Assembly (NCBI GenBank): GCA_964504335.1
Contig: CAZDET010000004.1
Span: 1-64,000 of the forward strand
Length of the DNA: 64,000 bases
From: CAZDET01 sp964504335
Lineage (GTDB): Bacteria; Bacteroidota; Bacteroidia; Chitinophagales; Saprospiraceae
Direction: 5' to 3'
Shown here: positions 27,615 to 35,249 of the stretch, one piece after another
Layout: every line of letters starts with the position of its first letter
Position numbering within the stretch: the stretch's first letter is position 1
The notes under the pieces: generated by a model
The model's input: only the letters and a program-made list of their open reading frames with translations
Database searches by the model: none
What the model was told of the DNA's origin: nothing
Position numbers and translations under genes: made by a program

Positions 27615-29072
27615 ATGATTCAGTTTCGTCCAGTTTTGCGGGTGCTTGGTATCCTGCTGCTCCTGGTAGGGGGGATGATGTGGACCGGCCTGCCCTTTTC
27701 CTGGTACTTTGGTAGCGGCGACGGACTGTCTTTGTTCTTTAGCGGGCTGATCTGTATGGCTTTCGGGTTGCCTCTTTTTTGGTTCGTGCGCCCGGGGCCA
27801 AAAGAACAAATTCGCAAGCGCGAGGGCTATCTGGTCGTAGCATCGGGTTGGATCGGCATGGTATTGTTCGGTTCCTTGCCGTACATCCTGAGCGGCGTTA
27901 TGACGACCATTCCCGATGCGCTATTCGAAACAGCCTCCGGAATGACCACTACCGGTGCCTCCGTGCTGGTCGACATTGAGGGCGTGCCGCAGGGCATCCT
28001 CTACTGGCGCAGCCTGACACAATGGATTGGTGGCATGGGGATTATCGTGCTTACCGTTGCTATTTTTCCCCTCCTCGGCATTGGTGGCATCGAATTATTC
28101 GTAGCGGAGGCGCCCGGCCCCATTTCGGATAAACTGACACCCCGGATCAGCGATACCGCAAAACGTCTGTGGTACATCTATGTAGGCCTGACGTTTCTGT
28201 TGATGCTCGTTTTGAGGTTCCTGGGAATGACCTCCTACGATGCCGTGAACCACGCACTGACCACGATGGCCACGGGTGGGTTTAGCACCAAAAACGATAG
28301 TATGGCCTTCTATCAGAACATCCCGGCCATTCAGTATGTCATTGTCCTGTTCATGTTTCTGGCCGGCACCAACTACACCATGCTTTATCTGGGGCTGAAT
28401 CGGCAATTTAGGCGCGTCTGGAAGAGCGACGAATTCCGGGCCTATGTGTTTTTGGTACTCCTGCTGACTGTGTTCGTAACGATAAAGGTAAAATTCGATA
28501 CCGGGCTGGATTGGGAGCAGGCCTTCCGGGATAGTATTTTTCAAATTGTTTCGGTCATCACGACTACGGGGTACATAAGTGCCGATTACACGAGTTGGTC
28601 GGGGAGCTTGACGATGCTGTTTTTTATTTTACTTTTTCTGGGAGCCAGTGCCGGCTCTACTTCCGGCGGGATTAAAATTGTTCGCCATCTGGTCTTCTTC
28701 AAAAATAGCATGCTTGAATTTAAGCGCTTGCTTCACCCCCGGGCAGTGGTGCCGCTGAAACTCAACGACTCGATTGTGCCAGGGCGGATCCTCATTCACA
28801 TCATTATTTTCCTTTTAATTTACCTGGCAATATTCGTGATCGGATCCATTATCGTTGCAGCAATGGGAGTCGATTTCCTGACTGCGATCGGTGCCGTAGC
28901 TACCAGCCTGGGCAATGTAGGTCCCGGCATTGGTAATGTTGGCCCGGTCAATAACTTTGCCGGCCTCACGGATGGGGTCAAATTGTTTCTTGCCTTTTTG
29001 ATGCTGTTGGGCCGTCTGGAACTGTTTACGATCCTGGTGTTGTTTACGCCCTACTATTGGAGGTCCGCCTAA
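27615..29072 (+). CDS. trkH: Trk/Ktr potassium channel subunit TrkH
   Basis: Inner-membrane K+ translocating subunit, 485 aa. Four P-loop repeats of the SKT family are recognisable by their filter-like glycines: TTTGASV near 115, TMATGGFST near 220, TTTGYIS near 310 and TSLGNVGPG near 430. About 10 hydrophobic segments are present, and GSTSGGIKIVR, a TrkH hallmark, is near residue 350. It forms an operon with trkA 2 bases upstream. The gene ends 5 bases before the convergent GNAT gene, leaving no room for a separate terminator. Confidence 0.95.
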   Translation: MIQFRPVLRVLGILLLLVGGMMWTGLPFSWYFGSGDGLSLFFSGLICMAFGLPLFWFVRPGPKEQIRKREGYLVVASGWIGMVLFGSLPYILSGVMTTIPDALFETASGMTTTGASVLVDIEGVPQGILYWRSLTQWIGGMGIIVLTVAIFPLLGIGGIELFVAEAPGPISDKLTPRISDTAKRLWYIYVGLTFLLMLVLRFLGMTSYDAVNHALTTMATGGFSTKNDSMAFYQNIPAIQYVIVLFMFLAGTNYTMLYLGLNRQFRRVWKSDEFRAYVFLVLLLTVFVTIKVKFDTGLDWEQAFRDSIFQIVSVITTTGYISADYTSWSGSLTMLFFILLFLGASAGSTSGGIKIVRHLVFFKNSMLEFKRLLHPRAVVPLKLNDSIVPGRILIHIIIFLLIYLAIFVIGSIIVAAMGVDFLTAIGAVATSLGNVGPGIGNVGPVNNFAGLTDGVKLFLAFLMLLGRLELFTILVLFTPYYWRSA

Positions 29073-29077
29073 ATCGA

Positions 29078-29599
29078 TCACGACACATCCAAGCGGAATA
29101 TGAAATCAACTTGATCCTCTGCTCCTATAGTGAAGATGTGACTCCCAACCTGGTAAAATCCCAGGGATTGGTAGAAGCGAATGGCCTGGGGGTTGCGCTC
29201 CCATACCCCGAGCCAGAGATAACGGAGATTTTGATTGCGGGCTACGGTATGGGCGAGTTGCAGGAGTAAGCGGCCAAGCCCCTGGCGTTGGTGTGCTACG
29301 TCGACGTAAATGCGCTGCACTTCCAGTCCGTCGGCGTAACCAGGTTCGGTATGAGCCGGCGGGCGATTCACCTTCAGGTAAGCCACCGGGATATCATCCC
29401 CTGTAATCCAGTAATAATGACTGTGTGGGTCTTTGAGTTCCTGAAAAATTAAGGGTTCGTTGAGCGCCTGTCGAATATAGTGCTCCAGATTTTGGGGAGT
29501 ATTGAGTGCAGCGTAAGATTGCCGAAAGGTCTTTTCGGCAAGAACCGCCAGGTCAGCGGCGTGATTGGGTTTGCATTCCTGTATACTGTAGATCGGCAT
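29078..29599 (-). CDS. GNAT-family N-acetyltransferase
   Basis: Acetyl-CoA-dependent transferase of 173 aa. Visible GNAT features are the beta4 region leading to LEVQRIYVDVAHQRQGLGRLLLQ, with the Q-x-x-G-x-G/A acetyl-CoA loop, and the C-terminal NPQAIRFYQSLGFYQVG, typical of RimI/PhnO-like members. Substrate unknown. The open frame runs upstream to 29710, but MPIYSIQECKPNH at 29599 begins like the family N-terminus; 29620 is an alternative. Divergent from the HEAT-like gene at 29723. Confidence 0.85.
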   Translation of the reverse strand: MPIYSIQECKPNHAADLAVLAEKTFRQSYAALNTPQNLEHYIRQALNEPLIFQELKDPHSHYYWITGDDIPVAYLKVNRPPAHTEPGYADGLEVQRIYVDVAHQRQGLGRLLLQLAHTVARNQNLRYLWLGVWERNPQAIRFYQSLGFYQVGSHIFTIGAEDQVDFIFRLDVS

Positions 29600-29722
29600 A
29601 ATGGGCAAACGGCTGCTCATTTGTAGACAATCGACAAATTTGGGGAATTTTTGCCGAATTAGTAGTATTTCAAATGAAATAGGAGCGAGCGTTTTCGTGG
29701 AGTCGGACAAAAATCAACGGAT

Positions 29723-30232
29723 ATGGATATTCGAGCAGCTCTTCTCAAAAAGCATTCGAAGGCAACCGCTGACGCTATTGCCGGGTACGTTGGTACAAAT
29801 GCCACTCGCTTTGCTGTCTTGTTGGAATTGCTTTTTGACGAAGAGCCAACGATGGCGCAACGTGCAGCCTGGCCCGTGGGGGTAGTGGCAACGGAAAATC
29901 CGAACCTGCTTCTTCCTCATTTCTCCAGGTTGATGCCCCTGCTGGTAGCGCCGCCACATCCGGCGGTGGCACGCAACCTCCTGCGGAGCCTTGTAGAACT
30001 ACCGGAATACCCGGAAGAACAGGCCGGAATACTGGCGACGGTAGCCTTCGACTATCTGAATAATCCGAATACGACGGTGGCCGTACAGGTGCACTCGATG
30101 CAGATATTATTCAACCTGAGTGGTACCTATCCGGAATTGGGCCAAGAGCTGCGGGAAGTACTGGAAGCGGGAATAGAGAATGGATCGCCGGGCTACCGCA
30201 ACCGCGCGGAGAAGCTCCTGAATCGGTTGTGA
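29723..30232 (+). CDS. Small HEAT-like helical repeat protein
   Basis: Unrecognised 169-aa protein. The sequence is a series of amphipathic helix pairs (e.g. LLELLFDEEPTMAQRAAWPV, LPHFSRLMPLLVAPPHPAVA, RNLLRSLVELPEYPEEQAG), consistent with HEAT/armadillo-type repeats and a protein-binding role. No signal peptide or membrane segment is present, so it is cytosolic. Similar short proteins are common in Bacteroidota and have no assigned function. Next gene on the right is convergent. Confidence 0.65.
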   Translation: MDIRAALLKKHSKATADAIAGYVGTNATRFAVLLELLFDEEPTMAQRAAWPVGVVATENPNLLLPHFSRLMPLLVAPPHPAVARNLLRSLVELPEYPEEQAGILATVAFDYLNNPNTTVAVQVHSMQILFNLSGTYPELGQELREVLEAGIENGSPGYRNRAEKLLNRL

Positions 30233-30254
30233 AGTAAGTATGATATGGCACAAT

Positions 30255-30289
30255 AAAAAACCCGTTCGAATAGCTGTTATCCGAACGGG
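30255..30289 (-). terminator. Intrinsic terminator for the 108-aa gene
   Basis: On the minus strand: CCCGTTCG, a 13-base loop, CGAACGGG, then six T residues (30255-30260). It lies 34 bases after the stop of the minus-strand gene ending at 30323 and between convergent genes. Confidence 0.75.
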
Positions 30290-30322
30290 GTGGATGATGA
30301 AGGAGCTAATTGATATGGTAAA

Positions 30323-30649
30323 CTACACTAGACTGCTTTCTACGAGCTTCCCAGCCTGCAGCGTGGGCTCCTCGTCTACAAGTTCGATGTTGATTTCGGA
30401 CGAAATTTTAAGGGTCTTTCCCTGCAGGCGAGCCTGCTGCATCAATTCCAAAATTTGCTTGCGATCGGCGGTAAGCTCTGCAATTCGCTTATTGGAATAT
30501 TCACAATCGATGCCCTCCCGTTCGTAGGTGCTAAGCTTGCGCTCAGCGTGTAATTTGATTTTTGCAGAGAAGAAGCTGTATAGCAAGTTGTTGGCATCCT
30601 CCTCATTGAAAACGCCGTTGATGAGGGTAAACTTCTTTGATTCAGTCAT
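30323..30649 (-). CDS. Hypothetical protein, 108 aa
   Basis: No family recognised. The chain is charged and mostly helical (residues 15-85, with coiled-coil-like SNKRIAELTADRKQILELMQQAR), followed by a short beta-like acidic tail. No signal peptide, membrane segment or cysteine. Its ATG overlaps the stop of a 48-aa membrane ORF (8 bases), and an intrinsic terminator follows, so it closes a transcription unit that probably begins at icd. The role in that context is unknown. Confidence 0.6.
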   Translation of the reverse strand: MTESKKFTLINGVFNEEDANNLLYSFFSAKIKLHAERKLSTYEREGIDCEYSNKRIAELTADRKQILELMQQARLQGKTLKISSEINIELVDEEPTLQAGKLVESSLV

Positions 30650-30788
30650 GTTGCAAATCGCTTTTTGCGGTTGATAAAAATTTGATGGTCAGAAGTAACA
30701 AGATCAAAACTGCCGAGGTGATCAACTTGACCGTGTAAATATCCGGTCCAGACCCTATCAGCGTGGAAGTGACAAATCCAATATTCAT
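30642..30788 (-). CDS. Short single-membrane-segment protein, 48 aa
   Basis: A 48-codon ORF not long enough for usual gene calls. It reads MNIGFVTSTLIGSGPDIY, then one strongly hydrophobic segment (about residues 22-38, rich in Leu/Ile/Val), then a charged tail ending LQHD. It starts 24 bases after the icd stop, and its TGA lies 8 bases inside the start of the 108-aa gene, so translational coupling on both sides is plausible. No clear ribosome-binding site is seen, which is usual in this phylum. Function unknown; it may be a chance ORF. Confidence 0.45.
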   Translation of the reverse strand: MNIGFVTSTLIGSGPDIYTVKLITSAVLILLLLTIKFLSTAKSDLQHD

Positions 30789-30811
30789 TGGCGACGAGAT
30801 TTTGAAGTCAA

Positions 30812-32257
30812 CTATTGCCCCTGCCCCAGTGAAAAGGCTGGAGTGCCGTTGAAGGCGTATAAATTTTCAGTTTTGATGATATCGATACCGGCTGCTTCTG
30901 CTTTTTCCAGTAGGCGGATAATCTCCTGTTTACGGATAACTCCTCCATCAGCTGATTCGAAGCGGCAGCGCCAGTGGTCGGTGCAGAAGGTTTCGTCGAA
31001 TCCGTTGGGCCATACCTTGATTCCCCGGTTCGTAATCATCGACAAGTGCAGCTGCTCGGTTTCGATTTCCTGAAGTTGTCCGGCCAGTTTGTCGGCTTGC
31101 AATCCGGGCCAATCGACGAAGGCATCCACGCCGAGCAAGTCTTTCTGAGGCAGTTCCTTGCGCTGGTATTTCGGGAGTACGATGGGGGGCGTATTCAACT
31201 CGGGTACCGGGTTGAGTACGTTTGGCTGGTTCCCGAAATTTGAAATTACGGCTTCGGCAAAGCCCCGGGTACTTACCCGTTGCCGGCTGGAGTCGGGTCG
31301 GTATATATCCGCTGTGTGAATGCCGGCTTCCAGCGTGCGCAGCAGCGCATTGTGAATGAGTGCGGCGGTTTGGGTATGGCCGAGGTAGTTGAGCAGCATG
31401 ATGCTGGCCTGCAGCAATCCGGATGGATTCGCAATGCCCATGCCTGCAATATCGGGGGCCGAGCCGTGGATGGCTTCAAACATGGCTACTTCCATCCCAA
31501 TGTTGGCCGAGCCGGCCATCCCCACGGAGCCGGTGATCTGAGCGACGACATCGGAGATAATATCGCCGTATAAATTGGGTACCACAATGACATCGAACCG
31601 TTCGGGCGTATCCGCCAGACGAGCGGTGCCAATATCGATAATCATGTGCTCCGACTCTATTTCCGGATATTCGGGCGCAATTTCTTTGAAGACCTGATGA
31701 AACAGCCCGTCGGTCTGCTTCATGATGTTGTCTTTGGTGAAGCAGGTGACTTTTTTGCGGCCGTATTGTTTGGCGTATTCGAAGGCGTAGCGTACTATTT
31801 TCTCACAGCCAGGCCGGCTGATCAACTTGAGGCACTGCACCACCTCGTAGGTCTGCTGGTGTTCGATGCCTGCGTACAGGTCTTCCTCGTTTTCGCGAAT
31901 GACGACGATGTCCAGCAATGGATGCTTGGTAGGTACGTAAGGGTAGTAGCTGCGGCAGGGGCGCACATTGGCAAATAGGTTTAGAGCTTTACGTGTAGTG
32001 ACGTTGAGGCTCTTGTAGCCGCCTCCCTGCGGAGTAGTAATGGGGGCCTTTAGAAAGACCTTATTGCGGCGAATGGCTTCCCAGGCGTCAGGAGAAATGC
32101 CCGATGTATGTCCGGCTAGATAAGCGCGTTCTCCAATTTCAATTTCTTCGAATTGGAGGGGGACTTCCGCCGCCTCTAAAATGGTAAGTACGGCGTCCAT
32201 AATCTCCGGACCTATACCATCTCCCTTTGCAATTGTGACCCTATTCATTGATTTCAT
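30812..32257 (-). CDS. icd: NADP-dependent isocitrate dehydrogenase
   Basis: TCA-cycle enzyme oxidising isocitrate to 2-oxoglutarate. The 481-aa chain is the long form of the isocitrate/isopropylmalate dehydrogenase family (Thermus/Rickettsia type). The N-terminus is VTIAKGDGIGPEIMDAVL; the substrate block includes PITTPQGGGYKSLNVTTRK and VVIRENEEDLYAGIEH. The catalytic lysine lies in CFTKDNIMKQTDG, and the metal-binding aspartates in NLYGDIISD. The nucleotide loop HGSAPDIAGMGIANP follows. A C-terminal extension of about 130 residues beyond the core distinguishes it from LeuB. Start at 32257, or Met at 32248. Divergent from a LysR regulator with a dyad between them. Confidence 0.9.
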   Translation of the reverse strand: MKSMNRVTIAKGDGIGPEIMDAVLTILEAAEVPLQFEEIEIGERAYLAGHTSGISPDAWEAIRRNKVFLKAPITTPQGGGYKSLNVTTRKALNLFANVRPCRSYYPYVPTKHPLLDIVVIRENEEDLYAGIEHQQTYEVVQCLKLISRPGCEKIVRYAFEYAKQYGRKKVTCFTKDNIMKQTDGLFHQVFKEIAPEYPEIESEHMIIDIGTARLADTPERFDVIVVPNLYGDIISDVVAQITGSVGMAGSANIGMEVAMFEAIHGSAPDIAGMGIANPSGLLQASIMLLNYLGHTQTAALIHNALLRTLEAGIHTADIYRPDSSRQRVSTRGFAEAVISNFGNQPNVLNPVPELNTPPIVLPKYQRKELPQKDLLGVDAFVDWPGLQADKLAGQLQEIETEQLHLSMITNRGIKVWPNGFDETFCTDHWRCRFESADGGVIRKQEIIRLLEKAEAAGIDIIKTENLYAFNGTPAFSLGQGQ

Positions 32258-32311
32258 TTGATTTCTGATGCAAAGATGAGTGGATTTTTCATAACTATTG
32301 TTTTATATTTA

Positions 32312-32326
32312 TTATGCTAATCATAA
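32312..32326. promoter_or_regulatory. Candidate LysR-type binding dyad between icd and lysR
   Basis: TTATG-CTAAT-CATAA is a perfect 5+5 dyad containing a T-N11-A core, the hallmark of LysR-type operator sites. It lies 9 bases before the regulator start and about 55 bases from the icd start, where it could repress its own gene and act on icd. Confidence 0.5.
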
Positions 32327-32335
32327 GCGAGATTT

Positions 32336-33256
32336 ATGAATTATACCCTGCACCAGCTACGCATCTTTCTCAAAGTAGCTGAAACAAAGAGCATTACGAA
32401 GGCGGCAGAGGCCTTACACCTCACCCAACCAGCCGTGTCGATTCAGTTGAAAAAATTGCAGGATCAGTTCGATATCCCCCTGACGGAGGTGGTTGGTAAG
32501 CAATTATTTGTTACCGATTTTGGGAAAGAAATCGCCGAGGCGGCCCAACAGATCATCGATCAGGCACTGGCCATTCAGACTAAGACGATGGCCTATAAGG
32601 GGCAGCTTATCGGGAAGCTGACCATTTCGTCGGTCTCCACCGGCAAATACGTGATGCCCTATTTCCTGACGGATTTCTTCAAGGAACATCCCGGCGTGAC
32701 CCTCGAGATGGATGTGACTAATAAATCCCGGGTCGTGGAAAGCCTGGAAAACAATGAAGTCGATTTTTCGCTTGTCTCCATTGTGCCCGATCACATCCGG
32801 GTGGATCGTATGGATTTAATCCCCAATATCCTTTACCTGGTCTCCAATGCCGAGTTTGATCCGCCGAAAAAGATTCGTCGCCGGGCTTTCTTCGAAGCAT
32901 TGCCCCTCATCTACCGGGAGCCCGGTTCCGGCACCCGCCTGACGATGGAGCGCTATTTACAAGAATTGAAAGTAGCCGCCAACAAAAAGCTGGAACTCTC
33001 CTCCAACGAGGCCGTCAAGCAAGCTGTACTCGCCGGCTTGGGCCTTTCCATCATGCCCCTGATCGGCATCCGCAACGAACTGAACCTGGGGCAACTAAAA
33101 ATCATCCCCGTCAAAGGTCTGCCCATCCAAACCACCTGGAGCCTGATCTGGCTGAAGGGCAAGCGGCACGCGCCGGCGGCCGTTTCCTTCCTGGAATACC
33201 TCGAAGCGCGCAAACAGGAAATCATCGAACGGCACTTCGATTGGTATCAAGCCTGA
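32336..33256 (+). CDS. LysR-family transcriptional regulator
   Basis: Cytosolic DNA-binding regulator, 306 aa. Residues 1-60 are the winged helix-turn-helix (QLRIFLKVAETKSITKAAEALHLTQPAVSIQLKKLQ). Residues 90-295 are the periplasmic-binding-protein-like effector domain (LTISSVSTGKYVMPYFLTDF and YREPGSGTRLTMERYL), the sequence type seen in CbbR/CysL-like members. Divergent from icd with a T-N11-A dyad in the 78-base gap, so autoregulation and control of icd are plausible. Effector unknown. Confidence 0.92.
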   Translation: MNYTLHQLRIFLKVAETKSITKAAEALHLTQPAVSIQLKKLQDQFDIPLTEVVGKQLFVTDFGKEIAEAAQQIIDQALAIQTKTMAYKGQLIGKLTISSVSTGKYVMPYFLTDFFKEHPGVTLEMDVTNKSRVVESLENNEVDFSLVSIVPDHIRVDRMDLIPNILYLVSNAEFDPPKKIRRRAFFEALPLIYREPGSGTRLTMERYLQELKVAANKKLELSSNEAVKQAVLAGLGLSIMPLIGIRNELNLGQLKIIPVKGLPIQTTWSLIWLKGKRHAPAAVSFLEYLEARKQEIIERHFDWYQA

Positions 33257-33412
33257 AGGATCGTATTCGATTTCTTTAAATCATTGAAGATCAAAAAATA
33301 GAAGTGAAATGATCTCAGGGGGATCAAAATTAACCGCGGGAATAAAGCGGTAAAACTGTCCTTGTGCGGCAAGTCGGGAAGTGTTACTTATCATTGGAAT
33401 ACATTGATTCTT

Positions 33413-33997
33413 ATGATTGGACACCTGTACTCCGACCCAAAGAAGCATAACGGGCAAGGACGCGGTTTCCGGCAACGCGGCCATGCCCATTCCTACTGGC
33501 CGCCGAATCCCTGGCGGGGACTCCTATTGATTTTCGCTTTTGGTTGTTTATTGTACGGGATTCAAGTCCTTTTCTCAAAAGACCGTCGCATAACCCCAAC
33601 TATTGTCGGTCCCAACGGGAAAAGGATTCTACACCCAGAGCGAAAAGCGAAGCGTGATCGGGAAATCCGTGAGATTTATGATTCGGAACAGTATGTGCTA
33701 ATTGCTACCGATTCCAAATATTTTCCATGCTATTCTTGCCCTGATGGTCAAACCACTCTATTTTTAAATGAAGGGGAAGTGTGGAAATATGGTACTACGA
33801 GGAAGAAGATAGATGGAAGGTACCCAAATGAAAATTTTGGTTTTACGGACCTTGCATATTTCATTCAATTCAAAGGAAACTATGCTGAATGTTTGGTTCA
33901 AGAGAAAATTAAAATTTATGATTATCCTTTGCTTCCTGAAGCAATAGTAAGAGAAATAGAATTATTCAGACCACCAGGTAATGCCTATGACAACTGA
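33413..33997 (+). CDS. Membrane-anchored toxin-like protein (GIY-YIG-like polymorphic-toxin C-terminus)
   Basis: Unassigned 194-aa protein. Residues 35-55 form one hydrophobic segment (GLLLIFAFGCLLYGIQVLF) after a His/Gly/Arg-rich N-terminus. The C-terminal 120 residues resemble, from memory, a small domain found at the ends of polymorphic toxins: YPCYSCPDG-like loop (here FPCYSCPDG), GEVWKYGTT, an RYP element, then a helix with AECLVQEKIKIYDY and a terminal RPPGN. The GEVWKYGTT..RY pattern recalls GIY-YIG-like nucleases. The base composition is clearly AT-richer than its neighbours. ATG 33413 is preferred over an upstream TTG. It overlaps the next gene, its likely partner. Toxicity is inference. 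Confidence 0.5.
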   Translation: MIGHLYSDPKKHNGQGRGFRQRGHAHSYWPPNPWRGLLLIFAFGCLLYGIQVLFSKDRRITPTIVGPNGKRILHPERKAKRDREIREIYDSEQYVLIATDSKYFPCYSCPDGQTTLFLNEGEVWKYGTTRKKIDGRYPNENFGFTDLAYFIQFKGNYAECLVQEKIKIYDYPLLPEAIVREIELFRPPGNAYDN

Positions 33998-34463
33998 AAA
34001 CCGTCTAGAAGTGTCGCTAATCGATGATTGGCAGTTTTATGTCTCCGCTCGACTTACGGAACCTTTCTATCCCAAGTTCGATCCGGCTCCCTTTACCCGA
34101 ATGCTGAATGAACAGTTGAACTTGCATGACTACGGAGCGGGGCTAGATAAGTTTTATTTTACCTTCCTGGTTTATCGGAACGATAACGGCGTTCACGGTC
34201 CGGGAATTATAGTTCGGCGAAAAACGCGTTCAGTAGAAATAGCCGAGCGTATTCCAGGACAGGAGGCGTTTGAGGCCACTGACCAAGGAACTGTCCAACT
34301 TATGGAAAATGCACTCCTCCGGGGCATCGACCGGCTCTTGGAACGCAGATTGCATGGGCCTTTCGATATCGAGCGGTTTAAAGCAAATATTCAAGGGCTA
34401 TTCGAAGAGAAAGATTGGTATTCCAAACGCCAGACGGAGGGGCTGAAATCTCCAGAGTCGTAG
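33987..34463 (+). CDS. Putative immunity partner of the toxin-like gene
   Basis: Unrecognised cytosolic protein of 158 aa: alpha/beta, with blocks VSARLTEPFYPKFDPAPFT, GLDKFYFTFLVYR, RSVEIAERIPGQEAFEA and LLRGIDRLLERR, then GPFDIERFKANI. All these blocks recur in the decayed copy downstream. An ATG exists at 33981, but the remnant copy keeps only the ATG equivalent to 33987, so that start is chosen. It overlaps the toxin-like gene by 11 bases, as immunity genes often do. No immunity family was recognised; the role comes from position and the repeated linkage. Confidence 0.5.
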   Translation: MTTENRLEVSLIDDWQFYVSARLTEPFYPKFDPAPFTRMLNEQLNLHDYGAGLDKFYFTFLVYRNDNGVHGPGIIVRRKTRSVEIAERIPGQEAFEATDQGTVQLMENALLRGIDRLLERRLHGPFDIERFKANIQGLFEEKDWYSKRQTEGLKSPES

Positions 34464-34477
34464 GGAAAACCAAATGA

Positions 34478-34662
34478 TATATCTAAAACGGAGTGGTTTA
34501 GCTTCGCTGCTACTTCGTGGTGGGCGAATATGGCACTTTTATTTTGAGGCAAATCAAGGCGGAAAACGTAGGCAATGCCTAGCATTGGCGAGGCTTTCCA
34601 ACGTCGAGTTGCCTCAAAAGGAACAGCCAGATGAAGTCCCAAACCACTCTGGTTTAGGTATA
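34478..34662. repeat. 185-base nested palindromic (MITE-like) element
   Basis: Outer arms at 34478-34501 and 34639-34662 are inverted repeats with 20 of 24 positions matching. Inner arms TTTTGAGGCAA (34542-34552) and TTGCCTCAAAA (34609-34619) are perfect, and the centre holds CAATGC-CTA-GCATTG. Symmetry at three levels around one centre suggests a foldable mobile element or a structured RNA. No ORF of note and no transposase. It fills most of the space between the partner gene and its remnant copy; bases 34663-34753 show nothing recognisable. Confidence 0.55.
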
Positions 34663-34753
34663 ATCAGAGAAATAAGAAGTCTCCTCCTCCCGGCCGACGG
34701 CAGAGGCCCGAAGCGCAACTGTAAAAGCCAAAGTGTTGTCGTACGCAATGTAA

Positions 34754-34937
34754 TTATTCAGACCACCAGGAAACTCTAATGACGGTTAATCAACAACCCC
34801 TACCAATAGACCGCCAGTTCCACGTATCCATAAGGCTTACGGAACCTTTTTACCCGATCTTTGACCCCGTACCCTTTACCAAAGTTCTGCATGCGAATTT
34901 GAATATACAGGATTACGGTTCCGTGCATAAATTTTAG
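34754..34937 (+). pseudogene. Remnant toxin tail plus 5' part of a second partner gene
   Basis: Bases 34754-34789 encode LFRPPGNSNDG-stop, matching the toxin-like C-terminus (LFRPPGNAYDN). Overlapping it, an ATG at 34779 opens 52 codons ending at TAG 34935-34937. This peptide matches the partner protein: VSIRLTEPFYPIFDPVPFT against VSARLTEPFYPKFDPAPFT, then LNIQDYG against LNLHDYG. The same overlap architecture is therefore duplicated, and the copy breaks off where the structured repeat begins. Confidence 0.75.
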
Positions 34938-34942
34938 GGTGC

Positions 34943-35190
34943 ACGCATTAAATGCCGGAGAGAGTAAGTCCACCCGGCGGGACATAGCTTGGACACTCGG
35001 CTCGGTGGCCGGCGGCTGGGCCCGGGGCGCCCCACACCATGTGGGTGGGTATATATTAAGACGGCCCGCCCACCTTACCTGCCAACCTCGAGGGCTGCAG
35101 GCAGCCAGAGCGTGCGCGGCGCACGCGGCTACCAGCAATGGAAACGGCCGTGTGAAAACGTGGGCTATTTTGTGAGAACGGCTGCCGATG
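34943..35190. repeat. GC-rich structured repeat, copy A
   Basis: About 250 bases, much richer in G+C than its flanks and interrupting the decayed partner gene. It aligns over its length with a second copy at 37792-38050; shared blocks include ATGCCG, ATAGCT.GGAC, CACACCAT, GTGGGTGGG, CTTACCTGCC and TACCAG.AATG..AACGGCCGT. Two hairpins are clear: GTGGGTGGG (35041-35049) with CCCGCCCAC (35065-35073), and GCGTGCG-CGG-CGCACGC (35110-35126). No coding potential is convincing. Class unknown; strand not determined. Confidence 0.65.
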
Positions 35191-35249
35191 GGGCAGTTAT
35201 TGGATGGTCCCTTAAAGATACGCGCTTATCACCACAGAAGCAAGCCTAA

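Noticed and set aside
33981..33986. ATG at 33981 as the partner-gene start
   Set aside because: The decayed copy keeps only the ATG equivalent to 33987.
34474..34779. 101-aa ORF between the partner gene and its remnant
   Set aside because: It spans the palindromic element and ends in the toxin-tail remnant in the wrong frame.
35041..35126. Group II intron domain V as explanation for the structured repeat
   Set aside because: The hairpin lacks the AGC catalytic triad and GAAA tetraloop pattern, and no reverse transcriptase is near.
34939..35249. Two short ORFs (78 and 86 aa) across structured repeat copy A
   Set aside because: They start in the repeat, overlap in different frames and have no plausible protein character; the region is explained by hairpins.
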